A DNA stretch of 64,000 nucleotides, from assembly GCF_000212415.1 (NCBI RefSeq), contig NC_015500.1, positions 124,001 through 188,000 of the forward strand. Direction: 5' to 3'. Both the position numbers and the translations under genes were made by a program. Under the pieces are notes generated by a model that did not search any database, was not told the origin of the DNA, and was given only the letters and a program-made list of their open reading frames with translations. The stretch comes from Treponema brennaborense DSM 12168 (GTDB taxonomy: Bacteria > Spirochaetota > Spirochaetia > Treponematales > Treponemataceae). Below, in pieces: positions 36,218 through 44,914 of this stretch. Numbering within the stretch: the first letter of the stretch is position 1; every line of letters starts with the position of its first letter.

Positions 36218-37213
36218 ATGTGGGAAATCGTCAGGCGGGAATGCGTTTATCTGTGGTATTACGTGTGCCTGCAAGTGCAGCTGATCGTTCCGTATTGGGT
36301 GCTCGGATTGCTGCTCGGTTCCGCCGTGTCGGTGTTTTTGAAAGACCGCATCGCTTCGCTGTTTTTGGCTTCGGCGCGAACCTCTGAACCGCAAAACGCT
36401 GAATTGCGAACCGCTGAATTGCAAAACGCCGCACCGCGGTTCGGCGGGAAAAAAAACGCTGAACCGCGAACCGTTTCTTTCAGGGGACTCGTACCGGCGA
36501 GCCTGCTGGGCATCGCTTCTCCGCTGTGCATGTACGGAACGGTTCCGCTCGCGGCGTCGTTTTCGGTCGCCGGAGCGGGCGACGGTATCCTCGCCGCGTT
36601 CATGACCGCTTCGGTACTGCTCAATCCCCAGCTTTTGCTGTATACGGCGGCGTTGGGAAAAACGGCGGTTGCGGTCAGATTCGCGTCGTGTCTGCTTTGC
36701 GGAGTGGCGGCGGGATTCGCCGTCCGTCTGTATTGCCGCGTGCGCGGCAAGCCGTTTTTTAAGTTTACCGGTTTTTCTGCCGCGACGAGTCGCGATACGG
36801 ATCCGAACGCGGCGCTGCGGTATCTTAAAAATCTGTGGCGGAACGTAAGGGCGACCGGACCGTGGTTTCTGGCGGGTATCGCGGCTGCGGCTGCGTATCA
36901 GCGGTACGTTCCCGCGGAAGTCGTGGGGCGCCTGTTCGGAAAACACGAAGCGTTCGGACTGCTCACGGCCGCGGCGCTCGGCGTTCCGTTGTACGTGTGC
37001 GGCGGCGGTACCGTCGCGCTGATGGCCGGCTGGCTTGCAGACGGGATGAGCATGGGCGCTGCCGCCGCGTTCATGATCAGCGGTCCGGCGACGAAAATAA
37101 CCAATCTGGGTGCGCTCAAAACGGTTCTCGGTTCGGGCCATTTTTTTGCGTACATCGGTTTTTCCGTCGTGTTCGCCGCCGCTGCCGGTTTCGTTACCGA
37201 TCTGTTCTGTTAA
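36218..37213 (+). CDS. PF03773-type permease (ArsP-like)
   Basis: An inner-membrane protein of about eight helices in the DUF318/ArsP permease family. Members export organoarsenicals or have unknown substrates. The two halves show the family repeats PLCMYGTVPLAASFSVAGAG with ASVLLNPQL, and PLYVCGGGTVALMAGWLADG with ISGPATKITNLGALK. A hydrophilic insertion at residues 53-88 is encoded by a 15-base tandem repeat (36376-36435) and has no family counterpart that I recall. It is co-transcribed with the secreted DUF362 protein under a MerR-type promoter, consistent with a metal or toxicant response. Confidence 0.82.
   Translation: MWEIVRRECVYLWYYVCLQVQLIVPYWVLGLLLGSAVSVFLKDRIASLFLASARTSEPQNAELRTAELQNAAPRFGGKKNAEPRTVSFRGLVPASLLGIASPLCMYGTVPLAASFSVAGAGDGILAAFMTASVLLNPQLLLYTAALGKTAVAVRFASCLLCGVAAGFAVRLYCRVRGKPFFKFTGFSAATSRDTDPNAALRYLKNLWRNVRATGPWFLAGIAAAAAYQRYVPAEVVGRLFGKHEAFGLLTAAALGVPLYVCGGGTVALMAGWLADGMSMGAAAAFMISGPATKITNLGALKTVLGSGHFFAYIGFSVVFAAAAGFVTDLFC
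36376..36435 (+). repeat. 15-bp in-frame tandem repeat inside the permease gene
   Basis: About four units of GC(A/G)AA(A/C)CGCTGAA(Y)(Y), starting at 36376, 36391, 36406 and 36421. A partial unit recurs at about 36153-36170 plus 300 (36453-36470). Each unit encodes five residues of the type QNAEL or RTAEL, so copy changes keep the frame. Confidence 0.75.
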
Positions 37214-37313
37214 ACGTCCGACCGGCGATCCGGCAGATCGCCGCCGCGCACGGATTGCCGCGCGGCGGCCCACTGCGCGGCGGTCTGTTACCGTACGGTT
37301 TTACCGTATGTTC

Positions 37314-38510
37314 CTACAGTACGGCGGTTCCGCTTTCCTGTTTTTTGATGCCGTGCTTTTCGGCGAATCCCGTCAGTATCAGCGTGAGCGCGCCGTCTCC
37401 GGTAACGTTGCAGGCGGTGCCGAAGCTATCCTGCAGCGCGAATATGGTCAGCATGAGCGCCGTTCCGCTTTCATCAAATCCCAGAACGCTGATGATGAGA
37501 CCGAGCGACGCCATAACGGTACCGCCGGGTACGCCCGGCGCGCCGATGGCGAAAATGCCCAGCAGAACGCAGAACAGTACCATCGTTCCGACGGAGGGGA
37601 CGGCACCGTACAGTATCTTTGAAACCGTCATCACGAAAAATACTTCGGTCAGAACGGAACCGCACAAATGGATGTTGGCGAACAGCGGAATGCCGAAGTC
37701 GACCATATCACCGCGCAGCGTGGGCTGCGATTTTTTTGCACAACGCAACGCGACGGCGAGCGTTGCGGCGGAAGACATCGTGCCGACCGCCGTAATGTAC
37801 GCCGGCCCGTAATTCTTGATAACGGCGAGCGGATTTTTCCGCGAATAAATTCCCGCCGCTCCGTACAGCAAGGCGAGCCAAATATAGTGGCCGACCATAA
37901 CGATGAGGACGACTTGCAGAAACACCGGCAGCTGTTTGGTGATAGTACCTTCGTATGAAAGCGCGCAGAACGTAAACGCAATGAACACCGGCAGCAGCGG
38001 AATGACGACTTTAGTTACGATAACCAGTACGATTTCCTGAAATTCGTCCAAAATGCCGGTGATGAGTTTGGCCTTCGTCCAGGTAGCGGCCAAACCGAGC
38101 AGCAGCGAAAATACGAGCGCGCTCATGACCGGAATGATCTGCGGAATGTCGAGGCGGAACAGGATGCCGGGCAGATCTTTCAGCCCGGTAACGTCGGAAG
38201 AAATGGAAAGATGCGGTATCAGTATGAATCCCGCCGTCATGGAAAAAAGCGCGGCGCCGAGCGATGAAACGTACGCAATCAGTACCGCTATACCGAGCAT
38301 TTTGGACGCGTTGCTGCCCAGCTTCGTGATCGACGGGGCGATAAACCCGATGATGATCAGCGGTACGCAGAATACGATAACCTGATTCAGAACGTACTTG
38401 ATCGTTACGACGACGTGCATGACACTTTCGGTGGCGACAAGCCCTGCCAGAATACCGAGTACGACCCCCAGCAGCAGCTTGAACGGCAGACTCTTCACGA
38501 TGTTTTTCAT
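37314..38510 (-). CDS. dicarboxylate/amino acid:cation symporter (DAACS family)
   Basis: Inner-membrane sodium- or proton-coupled symporter with about eight helices and two re-entrant loops, importing an amino acid or dicarboxylate. Family motifs: FCVPLIIIGFIAPSITKLG, the serine-rich re-entrant loop AVGTMSSAATLAVALRCA, IPLFANIHLCGSVLTEVFFV, and the C-terminal GAPGVPGGTVMASLGLI. I start at ATG 38510 (MKNIVKSLPFK), preceded by AAGGAGGC. The gene follows the cysteine-desulfidase-family gene in the same operon, so its substrate may be cysteine, serine or a related amino acid. That is inference. Confidence 0.9.
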   Translation of the reverse strand: MKNIVKSLPFKLLLGVVLGILAGLVATESVMHVVVTIKYVLNQVIVFCVPLIIIGFIAPSITKLGSNASKMLGIAVLIAYVSSLGAALFSMTAGFILIPHLSISSDVTGLKDLPGILFRLDIPQIIPVMSALVFSLLLGLAATWTKAKLITGILDEFQEIVLVIVTKVVIPLLPVFIAFTFCALSYEGTITKQLPVFLQVVLIVMVGHYIWLALLYGAAGIYSRKNPLAVIKNYGPAYITAVGTMSSAATLAVALRCAKKSQPTLRGDMVDFGIPLFANIHLCGSVLTEVFFVMTVSKILYGAVPSVGTMVLFCVLLGIFAIGAPGVPGGTVMASLGLIISVLGFDESGTALMLTIFALQDSFGTACNVTGDGALTLILTGFAEKHGIKKQESGTAVL

Positions 38511-38636
38511 ATTTAGCCTCCTTAAAAATTCCGCGCAGCGAATCATCCGCCGTTCCGTACACGCCGGTCGCCCCGAGACCGAGCGCAGTAATCGCGCCAG
38601 ACCGGATACGCCGAACGTGCAGGAAACAGGGTTCCG

Positions 38637-39926
38637 CTACGATTCTATCATCATTTTTATAATCTGTTCGTTGGTTTCTCTCATACCTTCTTTACCCAGC
38701 CGTCCGATATTTTTGAGCGTCGCTTCCACCCCTTTGGTAACGATTCCGTCACCGCCGTAAAACTGCTGTCCGTGCGCGTACATATCGTAGCCGAGAATTC
38801 CCGCTTCTATGGAAGAGGCGATTTTCGCCGCACACGAAGCTTTTGCGCCGTCGCACACGATGCCCGATACGATTGCGAGCGCGTTGACGACGGTGTGTAT
38901 CACTTCCTCATAGCCGCCGCCGGACAGATACGCAATGCCCGCGCCCGCGCCCGCGCCGGCGTTGACTGCGCCGCAGTACGCCGACAATCTGCCGATAGGC
39001 GTTTTGACGTGAATGGCGGTCAGATTCGAGAGCGTGAGCGCGCGCAGCAGTTTTTCCCTGCCGGTGTTCAATGCTTCGGCGTACACGATCAGCGGTACCG
39101 ACACCGTAATGCCCTGATTGCCGCTGCCGGAATTGATGACCACCGGCAGTTCGCAGCCGTTCATTCGGGCGTCCGATCCGGCGGCGGCCATCGCTTTCGC
39201 TTTACCGGCGACAGTACCGCCCGCGCTCGTCATAAGTACTTTACCGATGTTCGCTCCGTAATCGCCGCGAAGTCCTTCTTCGGCAATAGCCAGATTATAC
39301 TGCATCTGCCGTTCGAGTACGTCGCGCACGTCGCCCACGTCGACGGTCGTGCTGAAATCCCAAATATCGGCCATGTTGAGCAGTTCCCGGTTCGTCAGAG
39401 ATTCGGTTTCCGCCGTTACTTCGCGCTGTTCGAGGATCCGGCCGTTTTTTTCTATCCGGACGATGTTCGTGTGATAGTTCGCGATTCGGACGAGCGCCGT
39501 TTCCCCGCTCTCCGTTCCGCCGTCCGCGTGCAGTTCGACGATAATGTCGAACGTAATGCCGTTATCCACGTGTTCGACGGTAACGGGTGTTTCCGTCATA
39601 AATGATTTGATGCGGGCGATTTGGGCGTCCGTGACTTCGGCAAGAACTTCAAGCTGTTTTTCAGGATTTCCGGCGACGATTCCCGCCGCCGCTGCCGCCG
39701 CGATGCCTTTCAGCCCGCCGGTGTGCGGTACGATGACCGACTTGACGTTTTTGAGGATGCTTCCGCTGACGCCGACGGTAACGCGGTCGGGCAGCGTTCC
39801 GAGTACCCGGCGCGCTTCGGCCGCCGCGTAGGCGACGGCGATCGGTTCGGTGCAGCCCATCGCCGAAACCAGTTCTTCTTTCAGTATCTGCACGTATGCG
39901 GCATATTTTTCGTCTGTTTTTTTCAT
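38637..39926 (-). CDS. UPF0597/CyuA-type L-cysteine desulfidase family protein
   Basis: A 429-residue cytosolic protein of the serine-dehydratase-alpha/UPF0597 family, whose studied members degrade L-cysteine to pyruvate, ammonia and sulfide using a 4Fe-4S cluster. The N-terminal MGCTEPIAVAYAAAEAR, the glycine-rich SGSGNQGITVSVPLIVYAEA, LSAYCGAVNAGAGAGAGIAY and GIVCDGAKASCAAKIASSIE are seen, with cysteines in positions suited to cluster binding. The operon partner is a DAACS symporter and a LysR-type regulator is divergent, forming an amino-acid uptake and degradation unit. Serine or another amino acid as substrate cannot be excluded. Confidence 0.85.
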   Translation of the reverse strand: MKKTDEKYAAYVQILKEELVSAMGCTEPIAVAYAAAEARRVLGTLPDRVTVGVSGSILKNVKSVIVPHTGGLKGIAAAAAAGIVAGNPEKQLEVLAEVTDAQIARIKSFMTETPVTVEHVDNGITFDIIVELHADGGTESGETALVRIANYHTNIVRIEKNGRILEQREVTAETESLTNRELLNMADIWDFSTTVDVGDVRDVLERQMQYNLAIAEEGLRGDYGANIGKVLMTSAGGTVAGKAKAMAAAGSDARMNGCELPVVINSGSGNQGITVSVPLIVYAEALNTGREKLLRALTLSNLTAIHVKTPIGRLSAYCGAVNAGAGAGAGIAYLSGGGYEEVIHTVVNALAIVSGIVCDGAKASCAAKIASSIEAGILGYDMYAHGQQFYGGDGIVTKGVEATLKNIGRLGKEGMRETNEQIIKMMIES

Positions 39927-39978
39927 GAGAATGCTCCCGGATTTTCATTGCAACGATGTTGCTTTTTCTGTCGTTTTT

Positions 39979-40035
39979 ACTGTAGCATGGATATGACTAT
40001 ATGTAAAATTAAATGTTTTTATTGAAACGTTTAAT
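39979..40035 (-). promoter_or_regulatory. promoter of the desulfidase-symporter operon with adjacent LysR-type operator
   Basis: Minus strand TTTACA (40007-40002), a 17-base spacer, TACAGT (39984-39979). Directly upstream of the -35 box lies a 28-bp dyad, ATTAAA-T-GTTT-(6)-AAAC-G-TTTAAT (40008-40035), perfect in both arms. It is well placed for activation by the divergent LysR-type regulator. Confidence 0.7.
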
Positions 40036-40058
40036 TATTTTTAATAATCGGGCAACCG

Positions 40059-40123
40059 AGCAATTGAACAATTGAACAATCAGGCAATTGAACAATCGGG
40101 CAATTGAACAATCGGGCAATCGG
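40059..40123. repeat. 16-bp tandem repeat upstream of the LysR-type gene
   Basis: CAATTGAACAATCRGG units start at 40069, 40085 and 40101, preceded and followed by partial copies. The period is exactly 16 bases. It lies between the dyad operator and the regulator's start codon. Confidence 0.85.
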
Positions 40124-40197
40124 AAACCCGAGCCGCCGGCAGTCGGAAACTTGGGTAACCGAAATTCAGTCTGCGCGGCAATCGCCGGAGGCAGCGT

Positions 40198-41094
40198 ATG
40201 GAAATCCGTGAATTGAAAACTTTTCTGCAAGTCGCAAAGCAGAGCAGCTTCTGCAAGGCCGCCGACGTTTTGGGCTATTCGCAGGCGGCGGTTACGATTC
40301 AAATCAAAAGTCTTGAAAGAGATCTGGGCGTGCAGCTGTTCGATCGTATCGGAAAGCGGATTTCGCTGACGCACGCGGGCACGACGTTTTATCAGTACGC
40401 GCTGAACGTGATCCGCGATTTAAATCACGTGAAAGGGATGCTTTCCGAGTCGGCCCAGCTGCAAGGAATGCTGGTTATCGGCACGATAGAATCCGTGTGC
40501 AGTTCGCTGCTTCCGCCGCTCGCCGCTGAATTTCACCGGCTGTATCCGAACGTCGCGCTGAAAATCGTCGTCGACACGCCAAATGTACTGCTTTCCATGC
40601 TGAACGCAAACACCTTGGATCTGGTGTACTTTCTTGACCGGCGGATATACGACGCAAAATGGATCAAAGTGCTGGAACAGCCGGAAGCGGTTATTTTTGC
40701 CGCTTCAACCAGATTTCCGCTCGCCGGAAAAAAGCAGCTGTCCATAGACGAGGTTATCGCGCAGCCGATGCTGCTGACCGAGTACAACGCCAGTTACCGG
40801 CTGGCGCTGGAACAGCGGCTCGCTGCCGCCGGTAAAAGTATTCGGCCTTTTTTGGAAATCGGCGATACGGGTTTTATCGTTACGCTGCTGCGGGACAACG
40901 CGGGCGTTTCGTTTTTGCCGGAATTTACCGTCCGTGCCGATATTGCGTGCGGTTCGCTTACCGCGCTCGACGTGGCCGATTTTCAGCTGCGTACGTGGCG
41001 GCAGCTGGTTTACCACAAGGATAAATGGGTCAGCCGTGAAATGAAAGCGTTTATCGCCCTGGTGCAGGAAAAAGAACTCGGCGCGGATGCGTGA
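40198..41094 (+). CDS. LysR-family transcriptional regulator
   Basis: A 298-residue regulator with the N-terminal LysR winged helix (MEIRELKTFLQVAKQSSFCK, then AADVLGYSQAAVTIQIKSLE) and linker helix, and a two-lobed periplasmic-binding-type effector domain beginning at GMLVIGTIESVCSSLLPP. It is divergent from the desulfidase-symporter operon, and a 28-bp dyad with LysR-like symmetry sits beside that operon's promoter. It is therefore the likely sensor of the amino-acid substrate. A tandem repeat occupies its own leader region, which may tune its expression. Confidence 0.92.
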   Translation: MEIRELKTFLQVAKQSSFCKAADVLGYSQAAVTIQIKSLERDLGVQLFDRIGKRISLTHAGTTFYQYALNVIRDLNHVKGMLSESAQLQGMLVIGTIESVCSSLLPPLAAEFHRLYPNVALKIVVDTPNVLLSMLNANTLDLVYFLDRRIYDAKWIKVLEQPEAVIFAASTRFPLAGKKQLSIDEVIAQPMLLTEYNASYRLALEQRLAAAGKSIRPFLEIGDTGFIVTLLRDNAGVSFLPEFTVRADIACGSLTALDVADFQLRTWRQLVYHKDKWVSREMKAFIALVQEKELGADA

Positions 41095-41137
41095 ACGCGA
41101 TTCGTGCCACGCGGTGCGCTTCGTACGGCGATTGTGC

Positions 41138-41166
41138 TTGCACACATGCCCGATTTTTTCTATAGT
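41138..41166 (+). promoter_or_regulatory. promoter of the S1-domain gene
   Basis: TTGCAC (41138-41143), a 17-base spacer, TATAGT (41161-41166). A short leader carries TAGGAG before the ATG at 41191. Confidence 0.7.
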
Positions 41167-41190
41167 CTATGGATACGATAGGAGCGTGAC

Positions 41191-42279
41191 ATGAAATTTT
41201 TGGAACCCGGGCAGGAAATAGAGACGACGGTGGTTGCCGTTTCAGCGGATAGTATTTTTCTCGATTTGAATATGAAAAGCGAGGGCGTTGCCGATCGCGC
41301 CGAATTTACCGATGCGGACGGTAAGCTTACGGTAAAAGAAGGCGATACGGTAAAAGTTTTTTTCATGGGTGATAAAAACGGCGAAATGCGTTTTACCGCC
41401 AAAATCAGCGGCGACAAGGCCGATAAAACCGTGCTCGAAAACGCGTATAAAAGCGGTATCCCCGTCGAGGGTCACGTTGAAAAAGAAATTAAAGGCGGTT
41501 TTGAAATTAAGATAGGAACGAGCCGCGCGTTCTGTCCGTATTCGCAGATGGGTTTCAGACAAAAAGAAAGTCCCGATTTTTATATCGGTAAATCGCTGCC
41601 GTTCAAGATTCAGGAATACAAGGAAAACGGCCGGAACATTCTGGTGTCGAACCGCGTGATGGGTGAAGAATCGTATGAAGAAAATTTGGCGAAATTGCAG
41701 GAAACGCTGAAAATCGGTTCTACGGTGGCCGGCGTTATAGAGGCCGTTCAAAGCTACGGCGCGTTCGTCGATATCGGCGGATTCAGGGCGCTGCTGCCCG
41801 TTTCCGAGATTTCGCACAGCCGCGTGGACGATATCCGCAGCGTGCTTTCCGAAGGACAGAAAATCGAAGCGCAGATTATCAAACTCGATTGGAATAACGA
41901 ACGGATTTCGCTCAGTCTGAAGGCACTTGAGCGCGATCCGTGGGACGACGTTGTGCGCAAATATCCGGCAGATTCAAAACACGCGGGGACGGTTTCGCGG
42001 ATTGCCGAATTCGGTCTGTTCGTTGCACTGGAACCGGGGGTGGACGGGTTGGTTCACGTTTCCGAGCTGGAAGACGCAAACCGGAACACGAATCTGCGTA
42101 AGCTCTATAAAATCGGCGACAAACTGTCGGTCGTGGTCAAAGCGGTCGACGCGGAGCAGAAACGCTTGTCGCTGAAACCCGCGGCTTCGAGCGAACAGGA
42201 CTCGTCGGCGGCGAAATATCTGAAAAATCAGGACGATTCGGACACGTATAATCCGTTCGCCGCGCTGCTCAAAAAATAA
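41191..42279 (+). CDS. S1 RNA-binding domain protein (ribosomal protein S1-like)
   Basis: A 362-residue cytosolic protein made of four S1 folds, at about residues 1-75, 85-160, 175-245 and 260-330. The third and fourth show the best signature: GSTVAGVIEAVQSYGAFVDI followed by GGFRALLPVSEIS, and HAGTVSRIAEFGLFVALEPG followed by VDGLVHVSEL. The first two are more diverged. It is shorter than the six-domain S1 of enterobacteria and could be a ribosome-associated S1 or an RNA-binding regulator. It has its own consensus promoter, and no operon partner lies close by. Confidence 0.88.
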   Translation: MKFLEPGQEIETTVVAVSADSIFLDLNMKSEGVADRAEFTDADGKLTVKEGDTVKVFFMGDKNGEMRFTAKISGDKADKTVLENAYKSGIPVEGHVEKEIKGGFEIKIGTSRAFCPYSQMGFRQKESPDFYIGKSLPFKIQEYKENGRNILVSNRVMGEESYEENLAKLQETLKIGSTVAGVIEAVQSYGAFVDIGGFRALLPVSEISHSRVDDIRSVLSEGQKIEAQIIKLDWNNERISLSLKALERDPWDDVVRKYPADSKHAGTVSRIAEFGLFVALEPGVDGLVHVSELEDANRNTNLRKLYKIGDKLSVVVKAVDAEQKRLSLKPAASSEQDSSAAKYLKNQDDSDTYNPFAALLKK

Positions 42280-42508
42280 CGCCGCGCCGACAGGTACCGC
42301 AGCCGCGTGCGGTAGTGCCGGTGCGACTCGCCGCCATGACCGCTGCGGTTAGCAATACCGCAATTCGTTTTACACACTTCATTGAATCCTCTCGTGTTTT
42401 TTATCTTTCACGAGGTATAACACGGAAAAATCGGAAATTTGTTACTTTAAAAAATAATGGGCCGTCCGCGGAGGTGACGGAAAAGCGAATTTCCTTTATC
42501 GTATACCC
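42280..42508. other. gene-free spacer with an inverted repeat
   Basis: The inverted repeat CTCGTG / CACGAG lies around 42389-42416, with an AT-rich stretch after it. No promoter is convincing. The inverted repeat could end transcription of the S1 gene. Confidence 0.4.
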
Positions 42509-43342
42509 ATGATTACGTGTGAAATCGTGAACAAGGCGATAGACTTCATACTGGCCAATTTACGGAACGATATTTCGGTGGACGACGTCGCCGCGTACTG
42601 CGGATATTCCAAATTCCATTTCTGCCGTTTATTCAAAACGCAGACCGGTGAGAGCGTGTACGCGTTCGTCAAACGGATGCGGATGGAACAATGTGCGTTC
42701 CGGCTTAAAGTGGAGCGGCACCGCACCGTGAGCGACATCGGAATCGATTACGGTTTGAGTTCGTCGAACTTTGCGACGCTTTTCAGGGAATTTCAGGACA
42801 CGTCGCCGTACTATTTCCGAAAAGGTGCCGTCCGGCGTTCCGTGGAACATCCGTTTTTTCACGCGGAAAACGACGAACTCGAATCGTTCGACGAATGCCG
42901 GAAAAAAATCACCATAGAAATGCTGCCCGATTATCACGTGGTTTATGAGCGCCGAAAAGGCAATTATCACAATTTATCGGGCGACTGGTGCGCGTTTATT
43001 GAAAAATACGGAACATATCATACTGAAAACAGCCTGCTGTTCGAGCGCACCTACAGCGACCCGTCCGTTACCGACGCCGATAGCTGTTTGTACGATATCT
43101 GTATGGAAGTGCCGCTCGGCTGTCCGCTTGAAAACACGTGCACGCTGACCGGCGGAAAGTTCGCCGTGTACCATTTCAACGGATCTCCGAAACTGATATT
43201 CGCCGCGTATCAGAGCGTGTTCAACGTATGGATGCCGTGCACGGGCGCGCTGACCGACAATCGGTACGGGTTCGACATTTACCGGAATGTCGCCGCCGAC
43301 GCGTCGCATATGGAAATCGATTTGTGTATTCCGATTTGCTGA
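42509..43342 (+). CDS. AraC-family regulator with GyrI-like effector domain
   Basis: An N-terminal AraC-type DNA-binding domain (residues 1-105: ISVDDVAAYCGYSKFHFCRL, then FKTQTGESVYAFVKRMRMEQ, and IGIDYGLSSSNFATLFREF) is joined to a C-terminal GyrI-like small-molecule binding domain (about 130-277) with GGKFAVYHFNGSPKLIFAAY. This is the Rob/SoxS-relative architecture linked with multidrug or stress responses. Its 3' end and downstream sequence recur imperfectly at 49118-49234, beyond the AT-rich island. Target genes are unknown. Confidence 0.88.
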   Translation: MITCEIVNKAIDFILANLRNDISVDDVAAYCGYSKFHFCRLFKTQTGESVYAFVKRMRMEQCAFRLKVERHRTVSDIGIDYGLSSSNFATLFREFQDTSPYYFRKGAVRRSVEHPFFHAENDELESFDECRKKITIEMLPDYHVVYERRKGNYHNLSGDWCAFIEKYGTYHTENSLLFERTYSDPSVTDADSCLYDICMEVPLGCPLENTCTLTGGKFAVYHFNGSPKLIFAAYQSVFNVWMPCTGALTDNRYGFDIYRNVAADASHMEIDLCIPIC

Positions 43343-43414
43343 ACCTGCGCGCCTCCCGGCCGCAGCGATGCCATTCCGGCGGCGATAGTGACCTGTGCGG
43401 GTTTTGCCGAAGCG
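43325..43414 (+). repeat. left copy of island-flanking imperfect direct repeat
   Basis: Covers the last codons of the AraC/GyrI-like gene and the following bases. Blocks shared with 49118-49234 are TGTATTCCGAT(Y)TGCTGAACC, GCAGCGATGCCATTCCGG and GGGTTTTGCCGAAGCG, in the same order and orientation. Confidence 0.75.
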
Positions 43415-43456
43415 GATTGGCAATGTCAGATTGAAGCAGTTGTCAGATGAAAATTC

Positions 43457-44032
43457 TTATTTTCCCATAGCCTTATCCCAACGGTTGTCAAGACAAACAC
43501 TTACATCAATTGTTGCAGGGCTCGGTGCATTTTGTGCTTGAGTGCAGTTTTCAAGTTTTACGATCTTACATTCCTGTTTCCGTTTTTTCAGTGTTTCTGC
43601 AAGTTCAGCTGCAACATGATATTCGGTAAAGGAACAGCGATTTGAATAATAAACGACATATCTCTTTTTATGTTCGCACTTTCACTTTCTTGCAGAATCA
43701 TTAAAACTCATAGCAAGAAGACTATATCCGTAGGGAAGGACGTCGCATTCAACAAATCCCTGTTTTAAAAGCCATTTTGTGTCGCTCAAAAAATGCAGTT
43801 TTTTGTTCCGACAACAGCAACAATTCCGCTCTTTTCATTTTTTTGGCTTCCGTTATCACATATTCCAATAATGCTTTTCCATGACCTTTTCCTTTATATT
43901 GTCCCGATACCAAAAAGCATCCAAGTGCATAGTAATTCGACGCCGAGATTGGAAGTCAGGCTTTTTCGGACGGACCATATTCAATAAAAGCTTTTACCCG
44001 CTCGTTTAATTTTCTAACGTCAGATTCAGATA
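43457..44032 (-). pseudogene. broken GNAT acetyltransferase with YoaP-type C-terminal domain
   Basis: Reading the minus strand in more than one frame gives the remains of a YoaP-like acetyltransferase: ERVKAFIEYGPSEKA, then after a stop GCFLVSGQYKGKGHGKALLE, then in another frame SDTKWLLKQGFVECD-like sequence with LLAMSF, then YYSNRCSFTEYHVAAELAE, and finally SVCLDNRWDKAMGK before the stop at 43457. At least two frame changes and internal stops interrupt it. The N-terminal 50 or so residues are missing, and it begins directly after the DUF3795 gene. No intact product is possible. It belongs to the AT-rich island and differs in base composition from the flanking genes. Confidence 0.75.
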
Positions 44033-44040
44033 GCTCCTTT

Positions 44041-44508
44041 TTACTCCTTATCTGAATCTGAGCAAATTTGCACCGCCTGATCAGCGTCGTTCATTCTTGT
44101 TTTTCCGCATTCCGTACATACAGTATCATGCAATGATATTATACCGTCACAGTCTGAACAGCCGTATTTTTGTATCTGTGTTTCCATAAGGTGCGGTATG
44201 CCTTGTTCCTTTGCAATTCTGCTGTTTTCAACAAGGCTTTCACAATATCGTTGATTATAGCTTTTTTCAAGGTTTTTTATCAGCCTGCACGGAAAATCAC
44301 TGCATTCAAAGCAATAGGACAGGGATTTTTCTTTGACACACTCTTTAATCTTACATTTGCGGCAATGTTGCGGCTTTCCCTTGCTTTCAAGCAGACATCC
44401 CTGGCAAGGTTGGTGCGTTTTTTTTGTATGGCAATGTTTATAACAGACCAGACAGTTCATACCGCACGGCGCAAGCATTTCCGTATCAATTTTCACAGGC
44501 ATTTTCAT
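44041..44508 (-). CDS. DUF3795-type cysteine-rich protein
   Basis: A 155-residue cysteine-rich cytosolic protein: MLAPCGMNCLVCYKHCHTKK, CQGCLLESKGKPQHCRKCKI, SYCFECSDFPCRLIKNLEKS and a C-terminal zinc-ribbon-like CSDCDG...CTECG pair. The cysteine spacing fits the DUF3795 family, probably zinc-binding, of unknown function. I start at ATG 44508, with GGGAGG nine bases upstream; an upstream ATG 39 bases earlier is less supported. It lies in the AT-rich island next to the broken YoaP-type acetyltransferase and the MazEF-type pair. Confidence 0.78.
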   Translation of the reverse strand: MKMPVKIDTEMLAPCGMNCLVCYKHCHTKKTHQPCQGCLLESKGKPQHCRKCKIKECVKEKSLSYCFECSDFPCRLIKNLEKSYNQRYCESLVENSRIAKEQGIPHLMETQIQKYGCSDCDGIISLHDTVCTECGKTRMNDADQAVQICSDSDKE

Positions 44509-44584
44509 TAGCCTTTTCCTCCCTTCCGTCCTTTTATCATTTTTCAAAAACCGCTTTTCCTACAATCGCGTTAGACGAGTGATT

Positions 44585-44914
44585 CTAATCAATGAGCATT
44601 TCCATCAAGACTTCTTTCACTTTCTTTATTGTTTTTGTTTCAATCTTTCCCACCTTCTTCACTAAGCGAACCTTGTCTATTGTTCGTATTTGATCCAACA
44701 CAATCCACCCTTGCTTTTCTGCAAATTTCAATTGTACTCGCGTTGGAAAACTGTGTGATTTCGTTGTCATAGGTGCAACGATTACTGTACTAATATGATG
44801 ATTCATTTCATTTGGCGAGAGCACTAAACAAGGTCTTGTTTTCTGCATATCATGTCCCATCGTTGGGTCTAAATCAATGAGAAATACTTCATATTGATTA
44901 ACTACCATACCCAT
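44585..44914 (-). CDS. MazF/PemK-family toxin (mRNA interferase)
   Basis: A 109-residue protein of the type II toxin family that cleaves mRNA at short motifs. The family start QYEVFLIDLDPTMGHDMQKT, RPCLVLSPNEMN, STVIVAPMTTKSHSFPTRV and VLDQIRTIDKVRLVKKVGKI are all present, including the basic and acidic residues usually near the active site. The ATG at 44914 overlaps the antitoxin stop by 13 bases (a second ATG two codons later is possible), the classic coupled arrangement. It lies in the AT-rich island and may help keep it in the genome. Confidence 0.9.
   Translation of the reverse strand: MGMVVNQYEVFLIDLDPTMGHDMQKTRPCLVLSPNEMNHHISTVIVAPMTTKSHSFPTRVQLKFAEKQGWIVLDQIRTIDKVRLVKKVGKIETKTIKKVKEVLMEMLID

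Noticed and set aside
36137-37273. Minus-strand open frame of 378 codons
   Set aside because: It is opposite the permease gene and extremely Arg-rich, with no recognisable domain; a compositional shadow.
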